Positions 19,278 to 29,160 of a stretch of 30,460 nucleotides of DNA are shown here, one piece after another. Under the pieces are notes generated by a model. That model ran no database searches. It saw only the letters and a list, made by a program, of their open reading frames with translations, and was not told the origin of the DNA. Position 1 is the stretch's first letter; the number at the start of each line of letters is the position of its first letter. This stretch comes from Chara braunii. Lineage: Eukaryota; Streptophyta; Charophyceae; Charales; Characeae. The position numbers and the translations under genes are program-made. The DNA is taken from assembly GCA_003427395.1 (NCBI GenBank), contig BFEA01000048.1, forward strand, positions 1,102,804 to 1,133,263, in the 5' to 3' direction.

Positions 19278-19424
19278 GAGTGAGTGCTGCCTCACCCTAT
19301 CCCTGCGGCCTAGAGGGCCGCCGTGGGCCTCCAGGTTGCGCGCTGGATGGTGAGCGGCCTGGGGGCCCCTCCGCAATGGTCGGGCCCTGCAACTGGGGCC
19401 CGTGTGCAGGCGCAGCATGCAACA

Positions 19425-19429
19425 GTATT
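19425..19429. repeat. Target site duplication GTATT, right copy
   Basis: Identical to 10,279-10,283 and directly adjacent to the right LTR end (GCATGCAACA). Confidence 0.92.
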
Positions 19430-19721
19430 TGCAGACCATCTATGCAGCCTGTAACCTAGTTGGGTGGTATAATAGTTTAAGATGCTTCCCCATTGTCGGG
19501 CGGCTCTAGCCTTACGCCGCCCTTTACTTCCTTGGTGATTACACTCGACGGGTACCGGATCTACCCGTTCTATTGGGGGGGACAGTGGCCAACATCGAGG
19601 GACTATGATATCAGGTTCATGCCATGGGTATCAGGGCCGACGCGTCAGGAAAAGGGTGGACCGCAAAAAGATCTGAGTGATGGTTCCTTCATGGATACTG
19701 TGGAGGCCATTGCGGTCAAGA

Positions 19722-19728
19722 TATAAAA
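19722..19728 (+). promoter_or_regulatory. TATA-like box
   Basis: TATAAAA followed by GCGCGACG. No gene is recognised downstream, so its use is unknown. Confidence 0.2.
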
Positions 19729-20310
19729 GCGCGACGACCCCGAAGTAAACGCCAGAGTCTCCGGATGGGGGACGAGAACGAGAAGACCAAATTTACATTT
19801 GAGTGTCGGGCGATGGGCCAAATGAGAGAGGGTGCAGGGCTCTTGAGACGGGCCCTCGGGCGGACTAAGAGACAGTAGCCCTAAAGTTCATCGTGAGATC
19901 AATGCAAATGGGAATTGTTGTAAACCACGTTTTGGGCCTTGACACTCGGGCCCCAAGTAAAGCTAAAGGGAGGAGCTACGGGGCCAGAGGTTGAGAAGGG
20001 GGCCCTCAAGCTGTGGGACTTGTTCCTAGGGAATGGGTCCTGCGAAATTTGGCAAGGCCCTGGTATTTTTCGTGTGGGGGCCGCGAGAGCCTGGGTAGGC
20101 TCGGGCCTAGGTTTGGAAAGAGCCTCGGTACCAGGGCGCTGCAAAAGGCCCGGTACCTGACAAAAAGGCTCCCTTCACTAAAAGCCCTTCGGGGGCTCAA
20201 ACACGCCCGGGCGTAGGCTCAGGGGAGCCATGGTACCGGGGCGCTGCAACTTGTCGGCAGCTTCGCAACATGTGAGGACTGAGGTACACTCCGAAAGGGG
20301 CCCAACGAAG

Positions 20311-20317
20311 TATAAAA
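20311..20317 (+). promoter_or_regulatory. TATA-like box before the GC-rich repeat field
   Basis: TATAAAA in the context GAAG-TATAAAA-GCCCAGTCGGGC, a reasonable plant core promoter match. It lies just upstream of the GC-rich repeat field, which would then form a long leader. Confidence 0.3.
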
Positions 20318-20460
20318 GCCCAGTCGGGCCTAGGATCGGGACATTTTGCCATTTGCGCACATGGAGGCGCACAAGAGGAGCTCGGGAGACACGGGACAAG
20401 ACACGCTCGGGCGCACCAGCAGAGGACCAGCTCGGGAGAAGGATGCACGAGGAAGGTGTG

Positions 20461-21920
20461 ACGTAAGGGGAGGGTGTGCAAAGCAGGTCCGCACATGCGT
20501 GCCATAGCCGTGTGCGGACATCCGCAGATCTACCATAGCCACGATCACGGGAACACGGCCATCGTGCACGGTCCGGGAAGCCGCGCGTACGGGTGCGCAA
20601 CAGCGCACAGTCACCGCGCATGGACCAGGTCGCCACGAGCACGAGCGTGCGGCAGCGAGCAGCCACGCCCCTAGACGCCCGCAGTCACAAGCGCTCGGAC
20701 CTGACAGCGACGCACACGGGCGGGCAAAAGTGTATCGCCACCACGCACGGGCTTACCACCCGCGCGCACAGACGCGCAACAATGCACAATCACCACGCAC
20801 AGACCCGCGCGCGTCAGCGAGCGGTCCACCGCAGTGGAGGTCGGGGCGAGGATCAGTCGCGAGCGTCGGTGCACACCTGCGTACAGGTCGGGATCGCACG
20901 TCAACACGCGTCCGCACGCAGATCGGGATCGTGGGTCAGCACGCACCCTCATGCACTCATTCGGGGCGGAGTTGTCGTGTGATGTCAAAATCGGGACGCG
21001 GGAGAGCCCACCCACACTCGAATCGGGGCAGAGTTGTTGTGCACACGCGCGCTCTTTCGCTCGCAGTCGAAATTGAGACGCGGGAGAGCCCACGCGCACT
21101 CAAATTGGGGCGGAGTTGCCACGCACACGCACGCACTTTTCCACACAATGGGAATCGGGATGAGGGAGCGCGCTGGTGGATCGAGACGCGGAGAGACTGT
21201 GCGTACACGTGCGCGCCCGCACGCATCAACGCACATCGCGTGCATCAGCGAGCACCGCATGCAATTTGGATTAGGATTGGGATGTGCCACGCACATCGGT
21301 GCTCACAGATTGCAATTGGGATTGGGGGCGCAAAGCGCATCAGTGTGCCGCACTCGATTGGAATCGGAGCGAGACTCCGTGACCCTCGACGAGCACCTGC
21401 GTGCAATTGGGTCAGGATCGAAGCGGGATAGCCGCGTGCACCCACGCTCGCCAGCGTGCATCAGCTCGCAAAGTCGGGACCGAGGCAGGATAGCTGCAAG
21501 CGATATCGCGCCCCCGCGCACAGACGGGATCGGGACGCGGGGAATAGTCGCGCACGTCAGCACGCATTGTCGAGCAGTTGAAGTCGGGACACGAGTAGCC
21601 GCACACATCAGAGAGCATGCGCGTAGAACGGGATCGGAGCACGGGTAGCCACGCACATCAGCGCACGCCCCCTGCACGGTCAGGATCGGGGTCGGGACGC
21701 CAACGGTCGCGCGGATCAGCGCGTGCCCACTCGCAGGTCGGGATCGGGGGAGTGGGCAGCCGTGTGCGCACACGCGCGCACAACCGGGAAGGTGGATGCG
21801 CAGCTGCATGCGCGCGCGAGGACACAGTCGGGTAAGGGGTACATGGTCACGCGTGTCTGCGCCCACACACCGCACGAGAGGACCTCGGACGCGGTCGGAG
21901 CTTGGGGCGAGGAAAAGCAT
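20461..21920. repeat. GC-rich degenerate repeat field
   Basis: About 1.4 kb rich in CGCAC, CACGCG, GTCGGGA and TCGGGACGCG words. Better-preserved copies of one unit (GGGAGAGCCCAC ... GGGGC(A/G)GAGTTG) start near 20,990 and 21,072, with a partial one near 20,955. The later half recurs as GTCGGGATCGGG plus CACGCACATCAGCG. Long ORFs cross it in all six frames because stop codons are rare in such sequence; their Arg/His/Ala-rich translations carry no recognised domain. I regard none as a gene. Confidence 0.7.
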
Positions 21921-22073
21921 GTCGAAGGGAGACCGTGATTGTATCGGCGGGCCAGGATCTTGAAAGTGGACCGGGAGTTGCGAGGGCCTGCATTTCGTAA
22001 GGGGACCGAGACTACGGGACTGCCACAGGTGACGGGGACTTCAGGTGCATACGAGGACTTCAGGGTCCGGACA

Positions 22074-22180
22074 GGGACTTCGGGCGCGAACAGGGACTTT
22101 CAGGCGCGAGCGGGAACTTTGGGCGCAGACAGGGACATCGGGCGCGGATCAGGATTACGGGCGCGAGCAGGAACCGCGGG
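22074..22180. repeat. 19-20-bp minisatellite
   Basis: About five to six units of the form GGGACTTCGGGCGCGAACA, with 18-20 bp spacing and substitutions. GGGACTT-like words continue more sparsely to about 22,500, suggesting an older, longer array. Confidence 0.8.
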
Positions 22181-23058
22181 GACTCAGGCACAGGCAAGCC
22201 AGGACTTTGGGCACGAACCGGCGGACCGAGGTATAGGGACTGCGGGAGCCCAGGTCGTGATTGCCTGATCAGACCAGGACATTTTGGACTAAGACGGGAC
22301 ATTTGAGATCAGGCTGAGGTATCGGGACCGGGACCATGGGACCGGAGCATGGACAGGCGAGATCTTTGGGACTCGGGCCAAGAACATTTTGGACTACCGA
22401 ACCAGGGCACCCTTGGATCAGGCCGGGGTCACGGATTGAGGACGGACTGGCTGAGGCATCAGGGCTGGGCCGGGACAACGGGACTCCAGCTAAAGGATAA
22501 AATACAGGCCAATACCTAAACAAGACAGCACTGTTCAGTTGCCCAGGACTGTGGGTGTGGACCAGGGGAACTTCTGGGTTGGGGCAGTGTTGACCAGGAA
22601 CAGGACCGTAATTGATCAGGGACTCGGCTGTAGCCTAGCAGGGGCGACACGAGGACTGTCATGGAGCGTGTCTAGAGATTTTATCTGAGGGGGACGGTGA
22701 CGGGGAGACTTATGGTGAAACTCGATTCTGAGTTGTGGCCTCAATGGGCCCGAGAGTCCGGTTCAGACACTGAGAGTTCCAGTGCAGTTCCATGGGATCA
22801 GAGGGCTCGCTATCGGCGGTACCCGATAGGGAGACGTATACATCGTAGGTTGATTGTGCGGTCGGTGGGAAACAGATTTTCCTGACACGGACACTATACC
22901 TGTTTCTGGGACTGGATGCAGTGGATCGAACCCCATTGTTTTGGATGAGTAAAATGTTTTATTTGTTCCTTCCAGCGACTTGTCACCTGGCTTTGAGGTT
23001 CTGTTGGTCCCATTGGTTGTGCTGACTTATTTTCGTTGTCAAGATAGACCAGATTTCT
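22181..23058. other. No gene recognised; one short ORF
   Basis: Sparse continuation of the GGGAC-type words to about 22,500, then unique sequence. A short ATG frame at 22,712-22,885 (57 codons, Arg-rich, R-R-Y-P-I-G-R-R-I-H-R-R) has no recognised domain and could be chance. Nothing else was seen. Confidence 0.3.
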
Positions 23059-23547
23059 CTACAGGTTACAGGAGCCCCGGGCGACCCTCCCATGGGTGAC
23101 AGACACGGCGCGAGACACAGGGGTCAGTCGGCGTGCCGGCAGATCTTTCTTTCGGTTGACACCGTCTTGTCGACTCGGTCTGCTGCCGTTAGGAGTTTTC
23201 CAGGCCGATTCTGCCGGATCAATACATCCTGCAGCTGACACAGCCTGACAGTGTGCGGTTGGTTCAAGGATCCTGTAATCACCGTCATCCACGACCCACT
23301 TTTCTAAGAGACGGTTGAGTTTGACAGAGACCTGCACACTACTGCTTTTTGCGACACGACTAGTAACTGTTTGCCCCGCGTCCTCTATCTTGTACGGGTC
23401 CATCAGGCGCCAGTCCCCTCGAGGGCCCACCTGTTTGATGCAGGGCAAAGCCATGGCGGGCCCATCACAGCGGGAGTATCCTCCCAATCCCAAGTCACCC
23501 ATTCCTCTGCCCTCCATGTGGGTGGGGTTGAGAGATGTGTGGTCCAT
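23059..23547 (-). CDS. Hypothetical 162-residue protein
   Basis: An uninterrupted minus-strand frame from a true ATG at 23,547 to a stop at 23,059. The same frame is open for about 12 codons upstream of the ATG before a TGA, so the ATG is the first usable start. The product is soluble-looking, without a signal peptide or membrane segment, with Gly-rich N-terminal sequence (M-E-G-R-G-M-G-D-L-G-L-G-G-Y), a charged middle (L-L-E-K-W-V-V-D-D-G-D-Y-R-I-L-E) and a basic C-terminus. I do not recognise the family. It lies among repeats 1 kb from a LINE; it could be a remnant exon of a host gene, part of an unrecognised element, or chance. A shorter plus-strand ORF overlaps it. Confidence 0.3.
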   Translation of the reverse strand: MDHTSLNPTHMEGRGMGDLGLGGYSRCDGPAMALPCIKQVGPRGDWRLMDPYKIEDAGQTVTSRVAKSSSVQVSVKLNRLLEKWVVDDGDYRILEPTAHCQAVSAAGCIDPAESAWKTPNGSRPSRQDGVNRKKDLPARRLTPVSRAVSVTHGRVARGSCNL

Positions 23548-24479
23548 GATGCTCGGACGGACATTCCTTAGGCTAGGAGTTCATTTAGATGCTGTAACAG
23601 TTGTAGATTGTGACAGCCTTTAAGCTGCCCCCACAGCTCTGTGTGACTCTTCCAGCTCCTATGCGCGGCGTTGGTCGCCATGCCCGGTATGTTTGAACTG
23701 CCACCCAGTGGCACCTCTCTCTACCCCTCGCAGCCCATCGTCCCTCTCGGGCTGTCCCTCACAGGACAGCAAGCCTGGAGGCTTTTGAGAGCTATCCAGG
23801 AGGGGGACGGCCCTCGTGGGCCCAGCAAGCCTGGAGGCTTTTGTGCGCTATCCAGGAGCCATTGATTGCAGATTGCAGAAGAGGGGTTATCTGAGGTCTC
23901 TGAACACTTCTTCGCTGGTTGAGGGCGGTTTGACCTTTAAGTTGACTTCCACTGGGAAGATCCCCAGGCCTGCCTATTCCCGGAAAGAGGGTAGAGTCTT
24001 TTGGAATATCTTCTGATGTAACAGTTGCATTGTAAACGTTCCACGGGTCGATTGGTGAGCTTCTAAGGAAAGAAGAAATTCAAAGGACCTGGGTTTTCTG
24101 GGTCTACATATAAGATGCAGTTGGTTTGAGGTCTGTCCAGTAGCAGTATTGATATGTGCCATCCACAGGTCAAGTGTTGATAGTGCTATCAGAAGCGCGG
24201 CCTACAAATTATTATGCAATTGCTGACCCTAATCCGGTTCAACTTGGTTGCCGGTGATGATATGTCCAAGTCGTTAGGCAATTGCTCATGCTAATCAGGC
24301 GGGTTCAGGGTGATGAGTGTCTAGTGGTATGTAATGGCTGCATCAGCCTTGAAAGTTCACATGTTTAGCCTGCCGATTGACCTCAGGATGGTTACCTAAG
24401 GTCGTCGCAAGCTGACAATGCGTTTCATGTCATCTCACTCAACTTGCCTTTGGGGCCGGCAAATATGCAATCAAGGGAT
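23548..24479. other. No gene; short tandem repeats
   Basis: Apart from the 56-bp tandem pair at 23,767-23,858 there is a weaker repeat around GCAATTGCT...CTAATC at 24,215-24,270 and 24,278-24,325. No coding frame or RNA gene is supported. The left end of the LINE lies somewhere before 24,502 but is not marked. Confidence 0.4.
23767..23858. repeat. Tandem pair, 56-bp period
   Basis: CAGCAAGCCTGGAGGCTTTT...GCTATCCAGGAG occurs at 23,767-23,802 and 23,823-23,858 with two or three differences. Confidence 0.9.
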
Positions 24480-24501
24480 ATGAAACCCATGAGGGTGTTT
24501 C

Positions 24502-25146
24502 ATGTCTTTCTCACCCCTTCCATGCCTCAGCCCCAAAGGCACAGGCATCCTCAAGTATGTGCGAGTACGCCAAGCTTTTTTACTAGAAATTGCTAACATG
24601 ATAACATCTGAAAAAAATCCAGCCGACCCCTTGGTCCCACCGGAGGAGGAAGGTAAACTGTGGGAATCCACTAACAGAATCCTGACAACTTTGGATGAAG
24701 AAGAACTTAGTTTTTTGAATAAAAATATATTGTTGATAGACCAACCCATCACATGGTCAGAACTCACTTTGGCTATGAGAAGCATGGCAAGGGGGAAATG
24801 CCCAGGCCCAGATGGTTTCCCCATTGAATTCTACGATCAGTTTTGGTTCCTATTGGGCCCAGACATTCTCAGAATTTTCAATGGCATTTTAGACAGGAAT
24901 AGACTGGGTACCCGCACTACAGGAGTAGTTATCACCCTTCTCTATAAGAAAGGTGATAAATCTGATGTCAGAAATTACCGGCCAATATTGTTACTCAACG
25001 TAATCGGTAAGATCCTAGCAAAGACTATGGCAAGACGACTGGCCCCTCTATTGGACAGACTAGTGGGCCCAGAACAGTCAGGTTTTGTCCCAGGGTGGGT
25101 CAATATTTTATACCATGGTTCCCACGGGAGAGTGTCACCGTGGTGA
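24502..25146 (+). pseudogene. LINE reverse transcriptase, fingers part
   Basis: This frame contains G-K-C-P-G-P-D-G-F-P-I-E-F-Y (about 24,795-24,835), then I-T-L-L-Y-K-K-G-D-K and N-Y-R-P-I-L-L-L-N, and E-Q-S-G-F-V-P-G at about 25,070-25,095: the ordered early RT motifs of plant LINEs. The frame then becomes unrelated sequence and stops at 25,146. The palm motif A block (F-x-x-A-Y-D type) expected after F-V-P-G is absent. The ATG used here is arbitrary, since the real protein started far upstream. Confidence 0.85.
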
Positions 25147-26065
25147 ATGGACTCATATCCCAACCCTTGATTGCTACTCGTTCCCTCAGTCAAGGTTGCC
25201 CCCTTGCCGCTTCTCTATTTGTTATTCAAATGGAGATTCTACTCAACATGATAAGATCACACGCACATTGCAAGGGTCTGAGGATCTCGCCACACTATGA
25301 ACTCAAAGTCTCAGCATTGGCTGATGACTTATCGGCAGTAGTAGAAAACACCACCACCTCACTACTAGCCCTAAGGCAATGTCTCGCAATATATGAAAAG
25401 GCGTCAGAAATGAAAATAAGCTGGAATAAGTCAACAGCATGAACTGTGGATAACGCACCACTCGCACTAGACCTGGGCATAAAAACCACACCGAGATCTG
25501 ACTCCGAAAGGCAGCTAGGCGTTCTGGTTTCCTTCAGCGATTGCAGCAAGGAGCAGGCTGGTATCTTGGAAGGACGAGTCAGAGATTCATGCGCAAAACG
25601 GTCCAAAGGCTGCCACTTGTCCCTCTTTGGGAGGGCGCTAGTGGCCAATTGTGCTATTCTGTCCACATGCTGGTATATTCTCTCAATTCGTTCTGTCTCC
25701 CCCGCGTCAGCTCAACTCATTAGACAAATGTTAACTAAATATTTATGGAAGGGGGACTCTAGTGTACCCTCTTGTATCAACAAGGTCGCGTGGTGGCAGA
25801 TAACAGAGAAGAGATCACAAGCTTAGGGGGGCTGGGGATTTTGGACCTAGAAAAGCAGAATGACGTGCTTCTTTCCAAATGGCCAGTCCGCCTCTTAACT
25901 TCACCTGTTGTTCAACCATGGATGTTATTAGCACAGTCCATCTTAGCCAGAGCCTGGGGACTGCAAGATCCAGAAGCGGTGTGGCAGGCACTCCTAATGC
26001 ACCTAGGCTTTTGTTTCTTCGGTAAAATGCAGCACATGACAACCCATACTCAAGTTGTGGAGTAA
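25095..26065 (+). pseudogene. LINE reverse transcriptase, palm and thumb part
   Basis: In a second frame, S-L-S-Q-G-C-P-L-A-A-S-L-F (about 25,180) is followed by the catalytic A-D-D (A-L-A-D-D-L-S at about 25,313-25,333). An in-frame TGA at 25,440-25,442 probably replaces a Trp codon, because the frame continues in phase to 25,826. The thumb/connection has Y-L-W-K-G (about 25,740) and then, in another frame from about 25,772, G-G-L-G-I-L-D-L-E-K-Q-N, a hallmark of the plant LINE post-RT region. Only about 35 codons separate F-V-P-G from S-Q-G-C-P-L, where relatives have far more, so the catalytic motif A is deleted and the enzyme cannot work. Confidence 0.85.
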
Positions 26066-27422
26066 GCTTCTACCTCGAGCACTAACCCCCCCCTCAGACA
26101 AGCTAGAGATCCTAGACGTGTGCCTGTTTGAAAATCCCTCCATCACTGACCCCTCAGGCAATACCTTCTCCGTGACTAACAAACCAGGTAACTTCGCCAG
26201 AAAATGGATGAAGCGGGGTATCTGGAGAGTTCGCCACTTGGTAGCAGCGGACACAGGGGAATGGATCCCACTTATAAGTATCAAGAATAAGCTAAGGGGA
26301 CTGCATGAAGTGGAAAAACACAGACAAGAGCTGATGGGTGCCATTCCTGCAGATTGGCTGAGCATAATTAAGAACAAGGCTGCGACCAAGAGGATAGGCT
26401 CATGGTGGTTAAGAAGAAATGACGAGTCAAGGATAATGCGAGTAGAATCGACTTGTAACCAGACTACTACTGTGTCGGTATGGCGGATGGATAAAAGGTA
26501 TCTGAGAAGAACAGAAGGAACAGAGATTTTGATACCAGATCACGATTGGCAAGATATCGCAGTCCAAGAAGGGACGAACAGAGGACCAGGGAAATATATG
26601 TTATGCATGGGGGGCCAGCCCAAAGACACTTGGAAGGTAAATGTCCAAGCCGTTGGGTGGACTTTCTCAGATGAATCAGCGAAGACTTCAACAGTATCGA
26701 TCGCAGAGTATAGACGACAGACGGGTTATCCCCTTTCTTCCAAGGCTTCCACGCTGAAGATGGGCATATTGACATCATGGAACAAGAAGACAACCATTTC
26801 CCCGACCTCATTACTAAGTATTCAATGGGTCACCTCCTTCATCACCCTTCTGTTGAGCACTCTCGAAGTAAAACTTGCCGGATTGCAATGGTTACATCTT
26901 CACTCAAGTGTTCCAACGGCGGTCTGGTGTCCAGAGAAAGGTATGCAAATTAACACTCAGTGCGATGTCTGCCTACAGGAGTCACTGGAGGACACCTCTC
27001 ATCTTTGGTGGGAGTGCGTGGTGGCTAGGGGCTTCTGGGACTGGGTTAGTTCCTTATGGTTCATGGCCTATGCCGGCCCTACGGTCCTGAAATGCAATGG
27101 ACAAAGGTGTTTATTATGCTGGGTAGTTCGCAGAACGACCCCGGTATCTTGCACAGCTAACAAATGCAGGGTAGTAGGCTTCTGGATACTGTGGATAGCC
27201 AGAAGAGAAAGACGTTTCAAGAACACTCGATGGTCTCAGGCAACAGTCAGAAATAAGTTTAAATTTGTTATTCGTAACTTGTTAGGAGCAGAGTGGAGAA
27301 AAATTAGGACTTCCTTTAAAGAAAAAAAAAAAAAAAAAAAAGGACTTCTCACATTCTACCCCAGGTGGCAAGACGGCAAATGGAGGCGAAATGGTGCAGA
27401 CCCTACACTGTCAGGTGGGTGA
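26055..27422 (+). pseudogene. LINE ORF2 C-terminal region with zf-RVT
   Basis: A 455-codon open frame, the longest in the window, continues the LINE polyprotein. Near its end (about 26,960-27,040) it has C-D-V-C-L-Q-E-S-L-E-D-T-S-H-L-W-W-E-C, the zf-RVT zinc-binding motif, followed by tryptophan-rich helices (F-W-I-L-W-I-A-R-R-E-R-R-F), typical of the 3' end of plant LINE ORF2. An A20 run at 27,322-27,341 is translated as Lys near the C-terminus. No start codon is expected here; the frame is a piece of the broken protein. Its openness suggests fairly recent insertion, in contrast with the damaged RT. Confidence 0.85.
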
Positions 27423-27573
27423 AGTTCTCAGATAAGGGTCAGATGGTCCCCACATCTGTGGGACGAAAGTACGCAGGGAGGCTAGTTCTTAACAGTAATT
27501 CAGACAGCCAATCGAGGCTGAGAGGCTTCCAAGTAAGACCCTAGTTTGGATATGTAATGATGCCAGTTATGAA

Positions 27574-27576
<3 letters not shown>

Positions 27577-27610
<34 letters not shown>
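27577..27610 (+). repeat. Poly(A) tail of the LINE (A34)
   Basis: Thirty-four A residues 154 bp after the ORF2 stop mark the 3' end of the LINE and its plus-strand orientation. Confidence 0.92.
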
Positions 27611-27613
<3 letters not shown>

Positions 27614-28280
27614 ACGCTATTTTCTTCTCCCAAAATTTTCATGATCGTTCAAATTCTTTCAATTCACCTTCACTACCCACTTATATGACTACTCCTAAGG
27701 CTTATACACTGCAACCCTGCGAACATAGCTTTGTTGTCTCCCTCCAGCCATCACAGGGGATGAAAATAAGTGTTTGAAATTCATTTTAATTGTTAAATGA
27801 ACAAACATTTTGTATTTTGAGAGGGTAGTTACGAAAAGAGATCACTGCATTCACTTATGAACCTGACATACCTAATCGTTCTACGCATTCCGGAATTTGA
27901 AACCCGTTTCAATTGCTACTGTAACAAAAAAGGTAGTTACGTACTCGAAGTGGTTTTAACCTAGTAATATCAAACTTTAAGACTCGATAATATTATTCTA
28001 ACCTTGCATAATATTATGTGCCTAATTCCATTCCTGCTGATGAAAACTGTGCATGAGATTGATGGTTATTGAAGCGTATTGTGTCTTAGACTAACTGTGT
28101 CGCTGTCGTGCAAATTGAATGGCAAATTGGCAATCAAGTTGAATCACTTTCCAAGAAGGTGCAGCACCATATTGCACTTAGTACCTGTCTTGGAGAGATC
28201 GAGCAATGGGAAACCAAGTACGTACATAACGGTACATTGACCGACCGCCTTTTGACTGAGGGAGAAAGTTGAGGTCGAGT
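27611..28280. other. No gene seen
   Basis: AT-rich sequence after the LINE tail. No ORF above chance, repeat or RNA gene was recognised. Confidence 0.45.
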
Positions 28281-28281
28281 C

Positions 28282-28440
28282 TTAAACCACCAGTACCTGG
28301 CCCCAGGCAACTGGAGAACCAGTTTTGAGCCTCTCTGAGAAAAATCAAGGAGGCCGAGCGAAGTAGATAAAATGAATCGGTGGCGGACCTCCTCCGAAGG
28401 GGGGCCCGCGGCCGATAGCTGGCATGCACTGGTGCTTTAA
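28282..28440. mobile_element. TTAA-flanked short inverted-repeat element, copy 1
   Basis: A 159-bp unit bounded by TTAA on both sides. The left end reads TTAAACCACCAGTACC; the right end, reverse-complemented, reads TTAAAGCACCAGTGC, agreeing at 13 of 15 positions. There is no coding capacity. TTAA flanks are typical of piggyBac-type targets, but the family is unproven. Confidence 0.55.
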
Positions 28441-28638
28441 ACAACCAGTGCGGTAACCTTTCCCTGCTATTTTTCAGAGACGCGGCTCGTTGACGGCCGC
28501 AACTTTCGGGGCCAGGCCGCCATCATTGGTACCCCTTTTCATCGGCGGCTGTTGTCACATTTCGGGCCTCCGACTCGGAAAAAGTTGCGGTGAGGGCTCC
28601 GCGGCCAATGTGTGGGCGAGGTACTGGTGGTGCTTTAT
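28437..28638. mobile_element. Possible third member of the same family, adjacent
   Basis: It directly abuts copy 1 and shares its TTAA. The left ACCAGTGC and the right GGTACTGGTGGTGC can pair, and GGGCCTCCGAC and CTCGGAAAA words are shared with the copy at 29,993. The right end shows TTTA, not TTAA, so boundaries are uncertain. Confidence 0.3.
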
Positions 28639-28689
28639 GCACTGAAGGGTCGCGTCATCATGATTCATGATCATGGTCAAACGCAAGTT

Positions 28690-29160
28690 CTAAGTGTCTA
28701 CCATGAAGATAGTGCTTCCACTGTAGTGTATAGGTGCATATGTTCTGCATACACCTGACAGTGTCTGGAGTATACTGGGTAGTAGGTGCAGTATGTTCTG
28801 CACACACCTTTCTTATGTATAGGTACAGTATGTTCTTCACACACGTTTCTTGAGTAGGTCGATGACTGGATGTTGTTAATTTTCCGAACATGTTCTCGGA
28901 AATACCCTCGAAATATCCTCGGCAAGCCTCACCTTTGTCCTCTATTTTCTTTGAAACACCACTGCTATTCCAATGGCATGGAGACAGTGCTTCCAGTGTG
29001 TACTAGGTGCAACAGGTGGTGCACATGCCCCTCTTGCGGAGATATGATGTTGTTAGTTTTGCAAATGGCATCTTCTCGCAGGCCTCAACTTTGTCCTGAG
29101 AATCTCTTTTTGTTGAAATACCACAGCTATTCCATGCAGTCTAACAGCAGTCGGTGGTGC
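28690..29160. repeat. Complex tandem repeat region
   Basis: The word AGGTGCA(G)TATGTTCTGCACACACCT recurs three times (about 28,732, 28,785 and 28,822). A longer unit beginning GATGTTGTTA(A/G)TTTT and including CCTCA(C/A)CTTTGTCCT and CCAC(T/A)GCTATTCCA occurs at about 28,870-28,983 and 29,046-29,146, a spacing of about 176 bp. Duplication and divergence explain both. No gene is present. Confidence 0.8.

Larger units (their letters stand above)
10284..19424 (-). mobile_element. Structurally complete Ty3/gypsy chromovirus, coding region dead
   Basis: A 9,141-bp LTR retrotransposon on the minus strand. It has two LTRs of about 1.29 kb in the same orientation, with TG...CA ends when read in element sense (TGTTGCATGC ... 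CATGTATCA), a tRNA-iMet-type PBS beside the 5' LTR at 18,127-18,139, a polypurine tract beside the 3' LTR at 11,574-11,584, and GTATT duplications outside both ends. The coding order on the minus strand is gag, protease, RT, RNase H, integrase, chromodomain. The frame is broken many times. The LTRs differ by scattered substitutions and small indels (about four substitutions in the first 160 bp compared), so insertion is not recent. Confidence 0.96.
18142..19424 (-). repeat. 5' LTR of the minus-strand gypsy element
   Basis: A 1,283-bp LTR, matched along its whole length to 10,284-11,573 and differing by scattered substitutions and short indels, for example an extra GAGAAG-like insertion near 18,355 and different lengths of the GA-rich run. 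It holds the promoter that would transcribe the element on the minus strand. Confidence 0.95.
19430..20460. other. No gene recognised; two TATA-like boxes
   Basis: A plus-strand ORF at 19,493-19,726 has no ATG start near its beginning and no family I recognise. The segment GGTACC(A/G)GGGCGCTGCAA occurs twice, near 20,127 and 20,231. TATAAAA boxes lie at 19,722 and 20,311. This may be a degraded LTR or untranslated part of another retroelement, but no paired LTR is present. Confidence 0.35.
24480..27610 (+). mobile_element. 5'-truncated LINE (non-LTR retrotransposon) with poly(A) tail
   Basis: A plus-strand LINE ORF2 remnant comprising part of the reverse transcriptase, the post-RT region and a zf-RVT zinc motif, followed by a short 3' UTR and an A34 tail at 27,577-27,610. 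No ORF1 and no AP endonuclease domain precede the RT, so it is 5'-truncated, as is common for LINEs; the left boundary is approximate. The coding frame has frameshifts near 25,095 and 25,770-26,055, an in-frame TGA at 25,440 and a large RT deletion. No target duplication was found: the sequence after the tail (CCTACGCTATTTTC) has no match near 24.4 kb. Confidence 0.9.

Noticed and set aside
20461-21920. Six-frame long ORFs of 60-230 codons
   Set aside because: They arise from stop-poor, CpG-rich repeats, overlap in all frames and show no domain.
22918-22935. Second B-box-like sequence on the minus strand (GGGGTTCGATCC)
   Set aside because: The bases flanking the loop do not pair into a T stem and no other tRNA arms are present.
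24180-24510. LINE target site duplication
   Set aside because: The sequence after the A34 tail (CCTACGCTATTTTC) has only five-base chance matches upstream.
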